This document shows positions 35,152 through 43,533 of a stretch of DNA of 64,000 nucleotides, one piece after another; within the stretch, counting starts at the first letter, position 1, and every line of letters starts with the position of its first letter. A model generated the notes under the pieces. That model did no database searches and had not been told where the DNA came from. It was given only the letters and a program-made list of their open reading frames with translations. The DNA comes from Ralstonia pickettii (GTDB lineage: Bacteria; Pseudomonadota; Gammaproteobacteria; Burkholderiales; Burkholderiaceae), in contig NZ_JFZG01000034.1 of the NCBI RefSeq assembly GCF_000607165.1, positions 1 to 64,000 of the forward strand, in the 5' to 3' direction. Position numbers and translations under genes: made by a program.

Positions 35152-35352
35152 ATGCGAGATTTCCTTCAAAAATGCCTCATCTTCGGCGGGATCGCTCTGG
35201 CGTTTTGGCTGCTAACTTTTAGCAGGCCTGGTTCGAAAGAGAGTCGTGCTGATCGCGCTCGCAGGCAATCGGACGAAGCGGAACGGCGGCGCAACGATGC
35301 TGCGGACGCCGAGCATGCAGCTCAGAATAATCGGCACGACCACCATCGATAG
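35152..35352 (+). CDS. small membrane-anchored protein
   Basis: 66 aa. Hydrophobic segment at residues about 8-22, followed by a highly charged Arg/Glu/Asp/His-rich tail that ends His-His-Arg. Likely a single-pass anchor with a disordered tail. Starts 25 bp after the preceding gene. Function unknown. Confidence 0.5.
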   Translation: MRDFLQKCLIFGGIALAFWLLTFSRPGSKESRADRARRQSDEAERRRNDAADAEHAAQNNRHDHHR

Positions 35353-35457
35353 GGAAGAATAGTGAGCGCAACTGCATGGGCCATTCTCAAGCAGGATCTG
35401 CGGACCTGACAAGCCGCATCTTGCGGGGGCTGTCAGGCAGTTGCCGTCATCCAAGAC

Positions 35458-35571
35458 ATGAGATGGGTCCGCGCGTGGCAGGGGGGACTGGCGTGGTGGG
35501 ATGCGGACGACATCAGGCCTCTTGTCCAGTCCCTGTTCGACATGGGGTTTGCTTGGAGTGAATTGAAATGA
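35458..35571 (+). CDS. tiny protein coupled to the next membrane gene
   Basis: 37 aa, with four Trp residues and no recognised motif. Its stop overlaps the next ATG (ATGA at 35568-35571), which hints at translational coupling. The ribosome-binding site is weak, so coding status is doubtful. Confidence 0.35.
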   Translation: MRWVRAWQGGLAWWDADDIRPLVQSLFDMGFAWSELK

Positions 35572-35777
35572 AGAGCGTATTACTGCCATTGCTGATCTCC
35601 TGGGTTTTCTTCGGCATTGCCCAGGCACTCTCACTGCCGACCCGAGGCAGCGGCCCCTCGGATTGGACCGGATTCGGGACGGAGCCTTTTCTGTTCGCCT
35701 GTGAGCACAAGTTTGCTTTTGTTGGGGTACTGGTTGTGGCGCTGATCGTGTTGATCGCGAAGATGCGACGGGCATAA
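35568..35777 (+). CDS. small membrane protein
   Basis: 69 aa with hydrophobic segments at about residues 4-22 and 47-65 around a Pro/Gly-rich loop. It is coupled to the tiny ORF upstream. Function unknown. Confidence 0.5.
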   Translation: MKSVLLPLLISWVFFGIAQALSLPTRGSGPSDWTGFGTEPFLFACEHKFAFVGVLVVALIVLIAKMRRA

Positions 35778-35866
35778 CCCCACATGAGGCGGGCGTCCAC
35801 GACGGACCGCCGTTATGAATGAGGCTCGCTCTACGTTTAAGCGAATCCAACCAACGACATACCTCG

Positions 35867-36037
35867 ATGATCAGAATTCACTACCTGTTCATGCATGCAA
35901 TGGCTCGCATTGCGGCTCCAATCATGCGGAAGACTGGCTATCGCTTCCCCAAAGAGTGGCGGGGAAACAAGCTGATCAACCATGTTGAGGCGAACATGTT
36001 GGCCGACGGTGTGAAGCCCGATCACGTGCGCTTCTAA
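35867..36037 (+). CDS. small hypothetical basic protein
   Basis: 56 aa, basic, with His and Met near the N-terminus. No motif recognised and no clear ribosome-binding site. Function unknown. Confidence 0.4.
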   Translation: MIRIHYLFMHAMARIAAPIMRKTGYRFPKEWRGNKLINHVEANMLADGVKPDHVRF

Positions 36038-36162
36038 GCCGCTAGGCGGGCGGCGCCACAAGACAACTCCAAGCCGTTGCCTCCTGAGCGATTTCTGCCG
36101 CCGCGGCTACAATCGGCCACCCCTAGACAGGGCACCACAACTCCATAGAAAGGCGCCGAACG

Positions 36163-36753
36163 ATGTTTACCTTCATGCGTTACCTTTGGCTGCTGGCACG
36201 CGGCACTAGCGCGCCAGGCGCGGCGTTGCACTTCTTCAACCACTCAGCTGCATCCAAGAACAAGAAGGGCCGCGTGCTCAAGAGAGCCTTCCCGGGTTTG
36301 CACAAGAAATGCACGGTCTGGGCACCGCTGCACGTTGAACGACCAGATCTGCTATCCATTGGACCGGAAGCGTTCTTAAACGTTGCTGTCACCATTGCGA
36401 ACGGGGCCATGGTGTCCATCGGAGAGCGCACGTTTGTCGGCCCTGGCGTCAAGTTCTGCACGACATACCACCACGTCGATCCCGACGATCGCGCACGCGA
36501 CCCCTCCGCAATGGCCAAGCCTATCGTTGTGGGTAGGAACGTCTGGATCGGTGCGGGCGCCATCCTTATGCCAGGCGTCCGTATCGAGGACGATGCCGTA
36601 ATCGCGGCAGGAAGCGTCGTCACGCGCGACGTCGAATCGAGAACCGTCGTCGCTGGCTGCCCGGCGGTAGTCAAGAAGTCTTTCAAAAAGGCGGAGCCAA
36701 TCCCCGCCGGTTCCGTATCGGAATCGAAGATGAAAAGTGCCGCAGGGGCTTAG
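36163..36753 (+). CDS. hexapeptide-repeat acetyltransferase-like protein
   Basis: 196 aa. Left-handed beta-helix repeats are visible from about residue 75, with Ile-Ala-Asn-Gly-Ala-Met-Val-Ser-Ile-Gly and later Val-Trp-Ile-Gly-Ala-Gly-Ala and Ala-Ala-Gly-Ser-Val-Val-Thr. This matches the maltose/galactoside/serine acetyltransferase superfamily that uses acetyl-CoA. His residues in Tyr-His-His-Val-Asp suggest the catalytic histidine. The acceptor (a sugar or small molecule) is unknown. The N-terminal 50 residues are basic. It is followed by an ATP-grasp gene 29 bp later. Confidence 0.8.
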   Translation: MFTFMRYLWLLARGTSAPGAALHFFNHSAASKNKKGRVLKRAFPGLHKKCTVWAPLHVERPDLLSIGPEAFLNVAVTIANGAMVSIGERTFVGPGVKFCTTYHHVDPDDRARDPSAMAKPIVVGRNVWIGAGAILMPGVRIEDDAVIAAGSVVTRDVESRTVVAGCPAVVKKSFKKAEPIPAGSVSESKMKSAAGA

Positions 36754-36781
36754 CCGGAGAGCAAATCAAAGGTGGTGAGCA

Positions 36782-37540
36782 ATGCAGGTGAGTGAACCAA
36801 AAGGGCTGCTGGTTCAAGTAAAGGGTGATGGAACCCTAGACCGGGAAGAACAGCTGATGGCCGATCTAGCTATGAAGCATGGGCTTCCGGTGGAGCGGGC
36901 CTCTACCGGGCAGGTTGAGCGCTGCCGAGTTAGATTAGGCGAAGGGTATGTCGCTGTAGGATCGGTACGCTTTGTCAAGTATGCGCTGCGGCAGCTCGGT
37001 GTGGACTTACCCAACCATACGCCTTACCCATCATGCCTGGAGCACATGCTGCATCGCCAAGTGAGGCGACTTTCCACGCTTCGCGACGCCTTGAATATTG
37101 TGGCGTCGGGCAGAAGCCTATTCATCAAGCCCGCAGACGGATGGAAGCGTTTTACTGGATTCGTCGCTGAATTTGTCGACGACCCTCGGTTCAATGGCCA
37201 GTCGAAAGCCAGACCGGTCTGGATTTCCGACCCGGTCCACTTCGTCAGCGAATGGCGCGTTTATGTCGCCGACGGTGAGCTGTTGGAGATGAGGTTTGCG
37301 GATCGTGGTGGGGACAGAGGGGTCAATCCGGAAGTGGTCGTGGTCGGCGAAGCCATCAACATCCTGACGGAGGGCGGGCACGCGCCGGCCGGGTACGTGA
37401 TCGATTTTGGCGTCCTGGACACGGGCAAAACGGCCCTCATCGAGATGAATGACGGATTCTCGTTTGGAGCCTACGACGGCGTGTCACCAGAAACTTATTG
37501 GAAAGTTGTTGTCCGCCGCTGGCAGGAACTTACGACCTGA
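36782..37540 (+). CDS. ATP-grasp-like protein
   Basis: 252 aa. The middle (Ser-Leu-Phe-Ile-Lys-Pro-Ala-Asp-Gly near residue 115) and the C-terminal Ile-Glu-Met-Asn-Asp-Gly-Phe-Ser-Phe-Gly-Ala-Tyr resemble the ATP-binding and metal-binding motifs of the ATP-grasp superfamily, as in DUF4343-type proteins. It may join a carboxylate to an amine or thiol, or act on an RNA or peptide. It could work with the acetyltransferase upstream; this is inference. Confidence 0.65.
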   Translation: MQVSEPKGLLVQVKGDGTLDREEQLMADLAMKHGLPVERASTGQVERCRVRLGEGYVAVGSVRFVKYALRQLGVDLPNHTPYPSCLEHMLHRQVRRLSTLRDALNIVASGRSLFIKPADGWKRFTGFVAEFVDDPRFNGQSKARPVWISDPVHFVSEWRVYVADGELLEMRFADRGGDRGVNPEVVVVGEAINILTEGGHAPAGYVIDFGVLDTGKTALIEMNDGFSFGAYDGVSPETYWKVVVRRWQELTT

Positions 37541-37796
37541 CTATGGGCTATGTTCACTTCTCACCGAACAGGGCGGTGCAGGGCGGTTACTTCTTGGTGT
37601 AACCGTGGCTGTTTCCCAAGTGGATTTCCTGGTGAGAAATCTTCCGGACTCGGTCTCGCACCACACCCATGGTGAGTTTGCGCGTTGGATACAGCGGGTA
37701 GAAATACGGCTCCACGTTGATAGTGTGTCTACAGGTTCGTTCCCCTCATGCCGATATGGATGGTGGGCTGGACCGCCCGACAATTCTATCGACGCC

Positions 37797-38126
37797 ATGA
37801 AACGAGTTCATCTGCCAGCACTTGCCGCCCTGTATCTCTGTTCCGGTCTCGCGTATGCGGGGGGAGCCGAAGGACAAGAGGCTCCTTCCAAAGACAGCCG
37901 GAATGTGACCGTCGTCACTCTCTACAGTGAGTCGACTCCCGCTCCGGGCTCCCTTGCCCAAGACCGCGAACCACGGCGGCCTCCGATTCAGATTGTCGAC
38001 GGTGGCGTAAAGAGCGCGGGGCCTTCGTGCTGGACGTTGAGTGATTCAGGTCAGATCACAACTGTCGAGGGTGAGTGCTACATCCTTCGCTCGGCCGCCG
38101 CAGGTGAAAAGCCACCCGCAAAGTAG
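37797..38126 (+). CDS. hypothetical secreted protein
   Basis: 109 aa. Signal peptide with a Met-Lys-Arg start and an Ala-Tyr-Ala cleavage at about residue 22. The mature part is Pro-, Ser- and Thr-rich with two cysteines near the end. Likely periplasmic or cell-envelope. The frame extends upstream but this ATG starts the signal. Confidence 0.6.
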   Translation: MKRVHLPALAALYLCSGLAYAGGAEGQEAPSKDSRNVTVVTLYSESTPAPGSLAQDREPRRPPIQIVDGGVKSAGPSCWTLSDSGQITTVEGECYILRSAAAGEKPPAK

Positions 38127-38223
38127 AGGTTAGAGCGGCACCTACTTGGGCCGCGCGTTCGGGCCTGCCGCCGGCTGAACAATGGCCGGCGCCCCCCATT
38201 CGAAATTCAAGGGAAAGATGCCC

Positions 38224-38805
38224 ATGATCAGCCACCAAGCCATTCGGGTTTTGTCTGTGGTCACGTTCAGCGCGGCACTTGCTGCGTGCGTCGGCAAGCA
38301 GGAAAACTGGCCACCGGCAACTGAGTTCAACCAGAAACTGACAGACGCAGTCCGCCCACTTTCGAGTCTGTCGGCCGATGTTGAGCAACTTCAATGCTGG
38401 GCTGAAAAGCCGCTAGTCCTCCAGGATCGCGTCCTCTGCAACGCCAGTTTGAGGGGGCAGGCGCCCAAAGACGTTGGGCGAAAAGTCATTGGCTGGAATA
38501 TCCCCATCGGCGGCCCTGCCTCCAATCCTTTTGACCGGCTGGGCGAGCAGGAACCTCGCAACCTGTACTCCTATCAGTTCGATCTTCCATTGTTGGCCGG
38601 TACCGGATTCCTCTTCAAGGCCAAGAATAATCCTCAAGGTCTGGCGATCGAAGTGGCCGCCAACCAGGATCGAGTCTCTTTCGATGCTGCCCAGGATTTT
38701 ATCGTCGCCGTGCTTCCTGTCGTGTCGAGCGAACTTTCGAGGCAACTCAAAGAAGCTCGGGCCGCTGCGCCAGATTCAATTCGGGCGACGTGGACGAGCA
38801 AGTAG
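38224..38805 (+). CDS. hypothetical lipoprotein
   Basis: 193 aa. A lipobox Leu-Ala-Ala-Cys ends at about residue 22, so the mature protein should be lipid-anchored. The mature part has two further cysteines and is otherwise unrecognised. An ATG at 38218 two codons upstream is an alternative start. Confidence 0.65.
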   Translation: MISHQAIRVLSVVTFSAALAACVGKQENWPPATEFNQKLTDAVRPLSSLSADVEQLQCWAEKPLVLQDRVLCNASLRGQAPKDVGRKVIGWNIPIGGPASNPFDRLGEQEPRNLYSYQFDLPLLAGTGFLFKAKNNPQGLAIEVAANQDRVSFDAAQDFIVAVLPVVSSELSRQLKEARAAAPDSIRATWTSK

Positions 38806-38930
38806 GGGACGGTGCCGCAAAGGCACGTAGTGACGCAACGATCGGAAGCTGCCCGCCATTCCCGCATTCGATTAGGATTGTCAGCGACGTTCCCGCGAAA
38901 TGGGGGATCTGGCAAGGTAGGGAAGCTGAT

Positions 38931-39500
38931 ATGCGCGAAACAGGAAACGGGACCGGATCGAAAGAGCAGCACTCCTTTCAATCGGTGCTCCGTGAAAGAA
39001 TCATTGAGCATGTCTTCGTGGGCGAGGCCCTTCGGAGACTTTGGCAGCTCGGTGTCGCTGAGGTCGAAGTGCTCCGTTCCGAGTTCGACGCCGGCGGATA
39101 TGACGTGGTGTTCAGCTACAAAGACGTTGTTCGCCACGTTCAGTTGAAGTCCGCGATCGAGGGCGGCAAGACAAATGAGGTTAGCGTCAGTCTGAAGCTT
39201 GCAGAGAAGCCCTCGGGATGCGTCCTTTGGATCATTGTGGACGATCAACTGGACTTTCGCGGGTACCGATGGTTTGGTGGGCAGCCTGGACAGGCTCTGC
39301 CTGACATTGGTGGCAAAAGGCAGGCTCGGCAGACCAGAGCAAACAAGGACGGAGTGAAGGCGGACCGCTCAGGACATAGAATCTTGCGCCGCGGAGATTT
39401 TGAGCGGCTTGCGTCCCTCGACGCCGTTCTCCAGCGCCTCTTCGGTGAGCTGCTGCCGCCCTTTGGAACGTCGGCAGTCGGTGCACACGACGATCGATAA
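38931..39500 (+). CDS. possible PD-(D/E)XK-type nuclease
   Basis: 189 aa. Glu-Phe-Asp-Ala-Gly-Gly-Tyr-Asp-Val-Val, about residues 45-55, followed 14 residues later by His-Val-Gln-Leu-Lys-Ser, matches the Asp ... x-Lys core of DUF4365/endonuclease-like PD-(D/E)XK proteins. The C-terminal 70 residues are basic. A nuclease role on DNA or RNA is possible but unproven. The start at 38931 follows GGGAAG; a longer in-frame version exists. Confidence 0.55.
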   Translation: MRETGNGTGSKEQHSFQSVLRERIIEHVFVGEALRRLWQLGVAEVEVLRSEFDAGGYDVVFSYKDVVRHVQLKSAIEGGKTNEVSVSLKLAEKPSGCVLWIIVDDQLDFRGYRWFGGQPGQALPDIGGKRQARQTRANKDGVKADRSGHRILRRGDFERLASLDAVLQRLFGELLPPFGTSAVGAHDDR

Positions 39501-39542
39501 GTTGATTGCTGGTGCGGCGCCCAAGGCGCCTAAGTATGCAGG

Positions 39543-40751
39543 ATGAGCGAGACCCAACCCGAACGCGTCACAAATTCGAAGCCTTACGGCCGCTTTATTG
39601 TCGCCAAGACCTTGTGGGACACCCTGAGGCACCGCGGCCCGGTTGAACTTTTCCGGCTCATCTACGTGATGTTGCGGTACCGTCTACGATCCACTTACGA
39701 CGACAACACACGGACGCTGGTCATTGCCTTCCACGGCATGCTCGGTGTAGCAGGGGTGGCCCTTTTGGCACTCGTATTCGGAATGGATGGAGGTACCACG
39801 GCGACGTCAATCGCCGCCCGGCTTGGGGGAGCGATCACCGGGTTTGCGCTCCTCTTTGTGGCCGCAACATGGTTCCTCATGCCCGCGTTTCAACGATCTG
39901 TCCTGCTGGGCGAGGTCGTTGCATCGGTCTGCTACGGGTTCCTTTGCGTCGCGCTGTGCTGGTTTGGGTGGCGGCATGCCGTGGACCTCGCTGCGCGCGA
40001 TCCACGATCGCTCACAACCTTCATTCTTTTGTCGGTCGTGGTGATGGTGGCGTTTGGACATCCCCTCTCGCTTTTTGCTCGTTTCCTGGTTATGCGGGCG
40101 ACAGCAAACCACTATGCTTTCGAGACGCCGTACCACCAGATACTTGCCGTTCGGCCACGAACTGGCGGTTTCCGTCAGACCGCTGTCCACGAGGCCGGCC
40201 ATGCGCTGATGTACGCCCTCGGAGCGAGAATCCCGGAGGACGCCTCGGCGTTCATCGATACCGACACGCTTTCTCCCTCGGTCGGCCAAGTCTCATTCCC
40301 GGGAGGAAGGAACGGTGACTTCTCCTATGACTTGCTCGAGTGGAAGTTGTTTACCTGCCTAGCGGGTTTAGTGGCAGAGAAGATCGACTCAGGAACGCAC
40401 GGGTTCGGCGCCGGCGGCGATATGCGCGTATGGCAGGACTTGGCAATTCCTTACTTGCTCTTGCGTACGGACATCACTTTCTTCGAGGAACCCAAGAGCG
40501 ACCTTGAGATGGAATCCAACAAGCGCGAGCTCGTTACCCTGAAAAAGCAAATGCTGGTCGCGGTCACCCGCTTCCTGCGCGTCAACTGGGCCGCCGTAAT
40601 GAGGATAGCCGACAGGCTGGAAGAGGCGGAATATCTTGATTTCGAGCAGCTCGCGCACCTACTAAAGGGAGTGAAGCGGACAGCAGGCTTGCCAACAGCA
40701 GTATGGCCAGTCGAACTTGGGGGCATCGAACTGCAAGCGGGAGAGCAATGA
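39543..40751 (+). CDS. membrane M41 (FtsH-type) peptidase without an AAA domain
   Basis: 402 aa. Four hydrophobic segments (about 57-80, 93-115, 122-142 and 157-180) precede a zinc-peptidase domain: Thr-Ala-Val-His-Glu-Ala-Gly-His at 213-220 and Gly-Gly-Asp-Met at 291-294, which carries the third zinc ligand of the FtsH/M41 fold. FtsH normally joins this domain to an AAA ATPase; here no Walker motif is present. The 402-residue protein may act on membrane or small cytoplasmic substrates without unfolding, or use a separate ATPase. Its stop overlaps the start of the next gene (ATGA). Confidence 0.8.
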   Translation: MSETQPERVTNSKPYGRFIVAKTLWDTLRHRGPVELFRLIYVMLRYRLRSTYDDNTRTLVIAFHGMLGVAGVALLALVFGMDGGTTATSIAARLGGAITGFALLFVAATWFLMPAFQRSVLLGEVVASVCYGFLCVALCWFGWRHAVDLAARDPRSLTTFILLSVVVMVAFGHPLSLFARFLVMRATANHYAFETPYHQILAVRPRTGGFRQTAVHEAGHALMYALGARIPEDASAFIDTDTLSPSVGQVSFPGGRNGDFSYDLLEWKLFTCLAGLVAEKIDSGTHGFGAGGDMRVWQDLAIPYLLLRTDITFFEEPKSDLEMESNKRELVTLKKQMLVAVTRFLRVNWAAVMRIADRLEEAEYLDFEQLAHLLKGVKRTAGLPTAVWPVELGGIELQAGEQ

Positions 40752-41164
40752 AACGTCAAAGGCTTGGGAGATTGACTGCTGTGGTGATCGGATTGCTAGT
40801 CTCATTCGCTAGTGCTCACGGCAAAGAAGCACGGGAGTTGATCTGTTCCGGCCATGTCGAATACGGGGAAGTGTCCTTTGCTGATCGGTTTTTCCTGAGA
40901 ATCGAGGATGGGTCCATTGAGATCAAGGGACGCCCCGGAAGCACCTACACCTTTGATGGCGTTGCGTACGGGGTGTGCTCGGAAAGCCGAGACGAAATCG
41001 AATTCGAATACGGTGTTGAGAAGATCTGCGGGTCTGGAAAGCCATCGCGCATCGGCGCGCTGCAAAAGGTCACGGGCGACCTGAAGCTTAGAAGGTTCGA
41101 CATGGGGAAGCGGTTCGATGGGAATTACACGTGCAGGCCCGCCGGGCGAGTTGTAGGCCCCTGA
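40748..41164 (+). CDS. hypothetical secreted protein
   Basis: 138 aa, signal peptide with basic start and Ala-His-Gly-Lys cleavage area at about residue 25. The mature part has four cysteines and charged residues. It is coupled to the peptidase gene (ATGA overlap), so it might be a partner or substrate of the peptidase. No family recognised. Confidence 0.6.
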   Translation: MKRQRLGRLTAVVIGLLVSFASAHGKEARELICSGHVEYGEVSFADRFFLRIEDGSIEIKGRPGSTYTFDGVAYGVCSESRDEIEFEYGVEKICGSGKPSRIGALQKVTGDLKLRRFDMGKRFDGNYTCRPAGRVVGP

Positions 41165-41170
41165 TTCGCT

Positions 41171-42178
41171 ATGATTCCGACTAGCGACGTTCTTCGCCTC
41201 CTACAGCCCGCATTCGAGCCCTGTGTCGGCTTCCGGGAGGGAGCCTGCGCTCAAAACAGCTGGGATCCACATGCCGGGCACGTACCTCGAGGATTCTGCG
41301 GGGCAACCGCCGGAGCCAACGAGATCCGGCTGGTTCTGGTCTGCGCTGAGCCAGGCGACCCCCATCCATCGGAGAACCATGCAAGTGATGGTACGCCGGC
41401 GGGAAGACTGGATTCTGTCGTTCGCTATGCATGGGAATGCGTCCGAAATGGCAACGACCGATTTCACCGGAATCTGCGAACGATTCTCGACCTGTGCTGG
41501 CCGGGCGCCGACTTCGAGACGCAGATGCGCTGGACCTGGATTACCGATTCGGTGCTGTGTTCTGCGAAGAAGGAGGGCGGACGAATTCCAGTAAAGGTTG
41601 AGCGCGCGTGTGCGAATCGATTCCTGGTTCCGCAGATCAGTCTCTTTACAGGGGCCATTGTCGCGGCGCTCGGAAAAAAGGCGGAGCGCCGGATTAGGCA
41701 AGCAGGTATTACGGACTTCGTCGCGGTTGGGACTGCGGCCCCGCCAGGGTGTAACCAGGCGGGAGTGTCGGAATCGTGGCATCACTTGGCGGGTATCGTT
41801 CGCATGAGGTTCCCGACCCAAGGCAACACTGCAGAACGAAAAAACATGGACCAAATGATCATGCTCCGGCCGACGAAGGAGTTCGAGGCCTTTGCTCAAG
41901 CGGCAGTTTTGGCGCAGACCGAGTCTTCGCATCCAGAACCAATTGACGTGTTTGTGCGAAGTTTGTGGCACGCAGCAGAACTCGACTGGTTTCAACAAAC
42001 TGGCAAGTACCAGAAGCTTCGTGATGCAGGTGGCGTGCCGAGCGATGAAGCGTCTCTCTACGCGGCACTGATTCGGGTTTGCCGATCGCTGATCGACGCC
42101 GCTCCGACCGCCTCTCACTCGTACGACGAGTATTACAGACTGGTTGCTGAAATGGCGCCATCCCAAGCCGTTCGCTAG
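41171..42178 (+). CDS. uracil-DNA-glycosylase-like protein
   Basis: 335 aa. Phrases including Val-Leu-Val-Cys-Ala-Glu-Pro-Gly (55-62), Trp-Ile-Thr-Asp-Ser-Val-Leu-Cys-Ser (123-131) and Ala-Ala-Pro-Pro-Gly-Cys-Asn (189-195) resemble the beta-strand and loop arrangement of the uracil-DNA glycosylase superfamily. The C-terminal 120 residues are helical and not part of that fold. The catalytic residues are not clear, so it could be a base-excision enzyme or an inactive homologue. Confidence 0.6.
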   Translation: MIPTSDVLRLLQPAFEPCVGFREGACAQNSWDPHAGHVPRGFCGATAGANEIRLVLVCAEPGDPHPSENHASDGTPAGRLDSVVRYAWECVRNGNDRFHRNLRTILDLCWPGADFETQMRWTWITDSVLCSAKKEGGRIPVKVERACANRFLVPQISLFTGAIVAALGKKAERRIRQAGITDFVAVGTAAPPGCNQAGVSESWHHLAGIVRMRFPTQGNTAERKNMDQMIMLRPTKEFEAFAQAAVLAQTESSHPEPIDVFVRSLWHAAELDWFQQTGKYQKLRDAGGVPSDEASLYAALIRVCRSLIDAAPTASHSYDEYYRLVAEMAPSQAVR

Positions 42179-42944
42179 CCGAGGCACACCGGCCTCTCAA
42201 TGCGCCGCGAGTATGACCTCCACACGGATGGCATTGAGACAATCGTGAGCGCAGCCTCAGGCTCAGTATCAGATCGCGCGACGCTGGCGCGACGGTCTCT
42301 ACGCTTTTTGAGGCGACGACACTCACGAAAACGTGCCCCAGCGTCTTGCCCAACCAACCGTCAATATCGCGCGACCTACGCAGAAATGGGTTCGCTTTCC
42401 TGTCTACTGGATGACGGGATGCAGGGTGGGAGATGGACTGTGTTGTCAGCAAGGACTGCCACCAGGGTCATTTGCTACGCCAAGCATAGGAAAGCGCGCC
42501 CAGATCCGTGTCCAGTATGTCTGCACACGTTGGTGCAGGGGACAGCGCTGGATCCGCAGAAACGGGTACGGTCTGGCCTCGTAGTCGATCCAGCGTCAGT
42601 CTGAAGTGCGTCAAGTCCGCTACCCCGGGGCGAATGTTTGCCCACCGCCGGCTGGCCACACATTCGATTCCTATCAAGAACAAACAATGCTGTATTTTTC
42701 GGCTGCCCTGCCGTTACAGAGGAGTTGAAGGTGAGCCTTGTCTGCCCCCCCTCCAATCGAAGGGGGCGACACTCCCATGCGAAGACGGTACAGGCTAGAT
42801 TTGGCTCGAAATCGCTCTAGCATGAGCTCTTGGTGACATCATGATTCACTGGCACCGAAGAAATCGCCTCGCGGGAATAATCGCGCCGCACGGGGTGCCG
42901 TCAGACGCTCGACGAACTCCAATCAAGAACCCGAACGACCAACC
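42179..42944. other. gene-poor region
   Basis: About 770 bp. ORFs here have arginine-rich, atypical composition and no ribosome-binding sites. I see no promoter, repeat or terminator. Confidence 0.4.
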
Positions 42945-43439
42945 ATGTCTTCATTCAACAGAATCCTTCAAGAAGTTCGCGAAGCTGATGCTCACGAGCA
43001 AACCAGAAAGACCATTCAGGCCGCGCTCACATCGTCTGAACTGGAATCACGCGTACTAGCTGCGCAGGCACATTTCCAGAACATCGGCATCCACAGTTTC
43101 TTGAGCCAGGAAGCCGAAGCAATGCGCGCGGAGAGCTTCTGGTGCCGATCCTCTGCTGAGGGCGTCGCTGGACGCGCGAGCGCGTCGATCACTTTCGTCC
43201 CGTGTGCGGGTGAGAAATTGAACGACGATCCGGTGTTTGGCCCATTGAACGAGTACACCCTGATCATCCAGGCGTTCGCCGGAGGCGATGTGGACTGCCG
43301 CTTCTGCAGCAGAGCAGGCACTGAGTACTTTGCTCGCGACCTTCCGCTGAACCAACTCGCTCTTCCGCTGGTACAGGAGTGGTACGAACGTTTTGTCCGG
43401 CTTGCTTTCGAGAAACGAAAGCAGGCAGATAGCAAGTAG
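42945..43439 (+). CDS. hypothetical protein
   Basis: 164 aa, helical N-terminus, central region with three cysteines (Phe-Trp-Cys; Cys-Arg-Phe-Cys). No family recognised. It starts about 100 bp before the GIN-domain gene ends its upstream spacer. Function unknown. Confidence 0.55.
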   Translation: MSSFNRILQEVREADAHEQTRKTIQAALTSSELESRVLAAQAHFQNIGIHSFLSQEAEAMRAESFWCRSSAEGVAGRASASITFVPCAGEKLNDDPVFGPLNEYTLIIQAFAGGDVDCRFCSRAGTEYFARDLPLNQLALPLVQEWYERFVRLAFEKRKQADSK

Positions 43440-43533
43440 GAACTCGGCCGTAAGGTACCTCTCCCCTCAAGTGCAGAGATTTGGGGTTCCAGGGCGGAAT
43501 GCAGACTCGCCGCCTTCGCAGGTAGAACTTAAA

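Noticed and set aside
42200-42820. Overlapping plus-strand ORFs of 60-134 codons
   Set aside because: Arg/Cys/Trp-rich composition unlike the neighbouring genes and no ribosome-binding sites; they look like chance open frames in GC-rich DNA.
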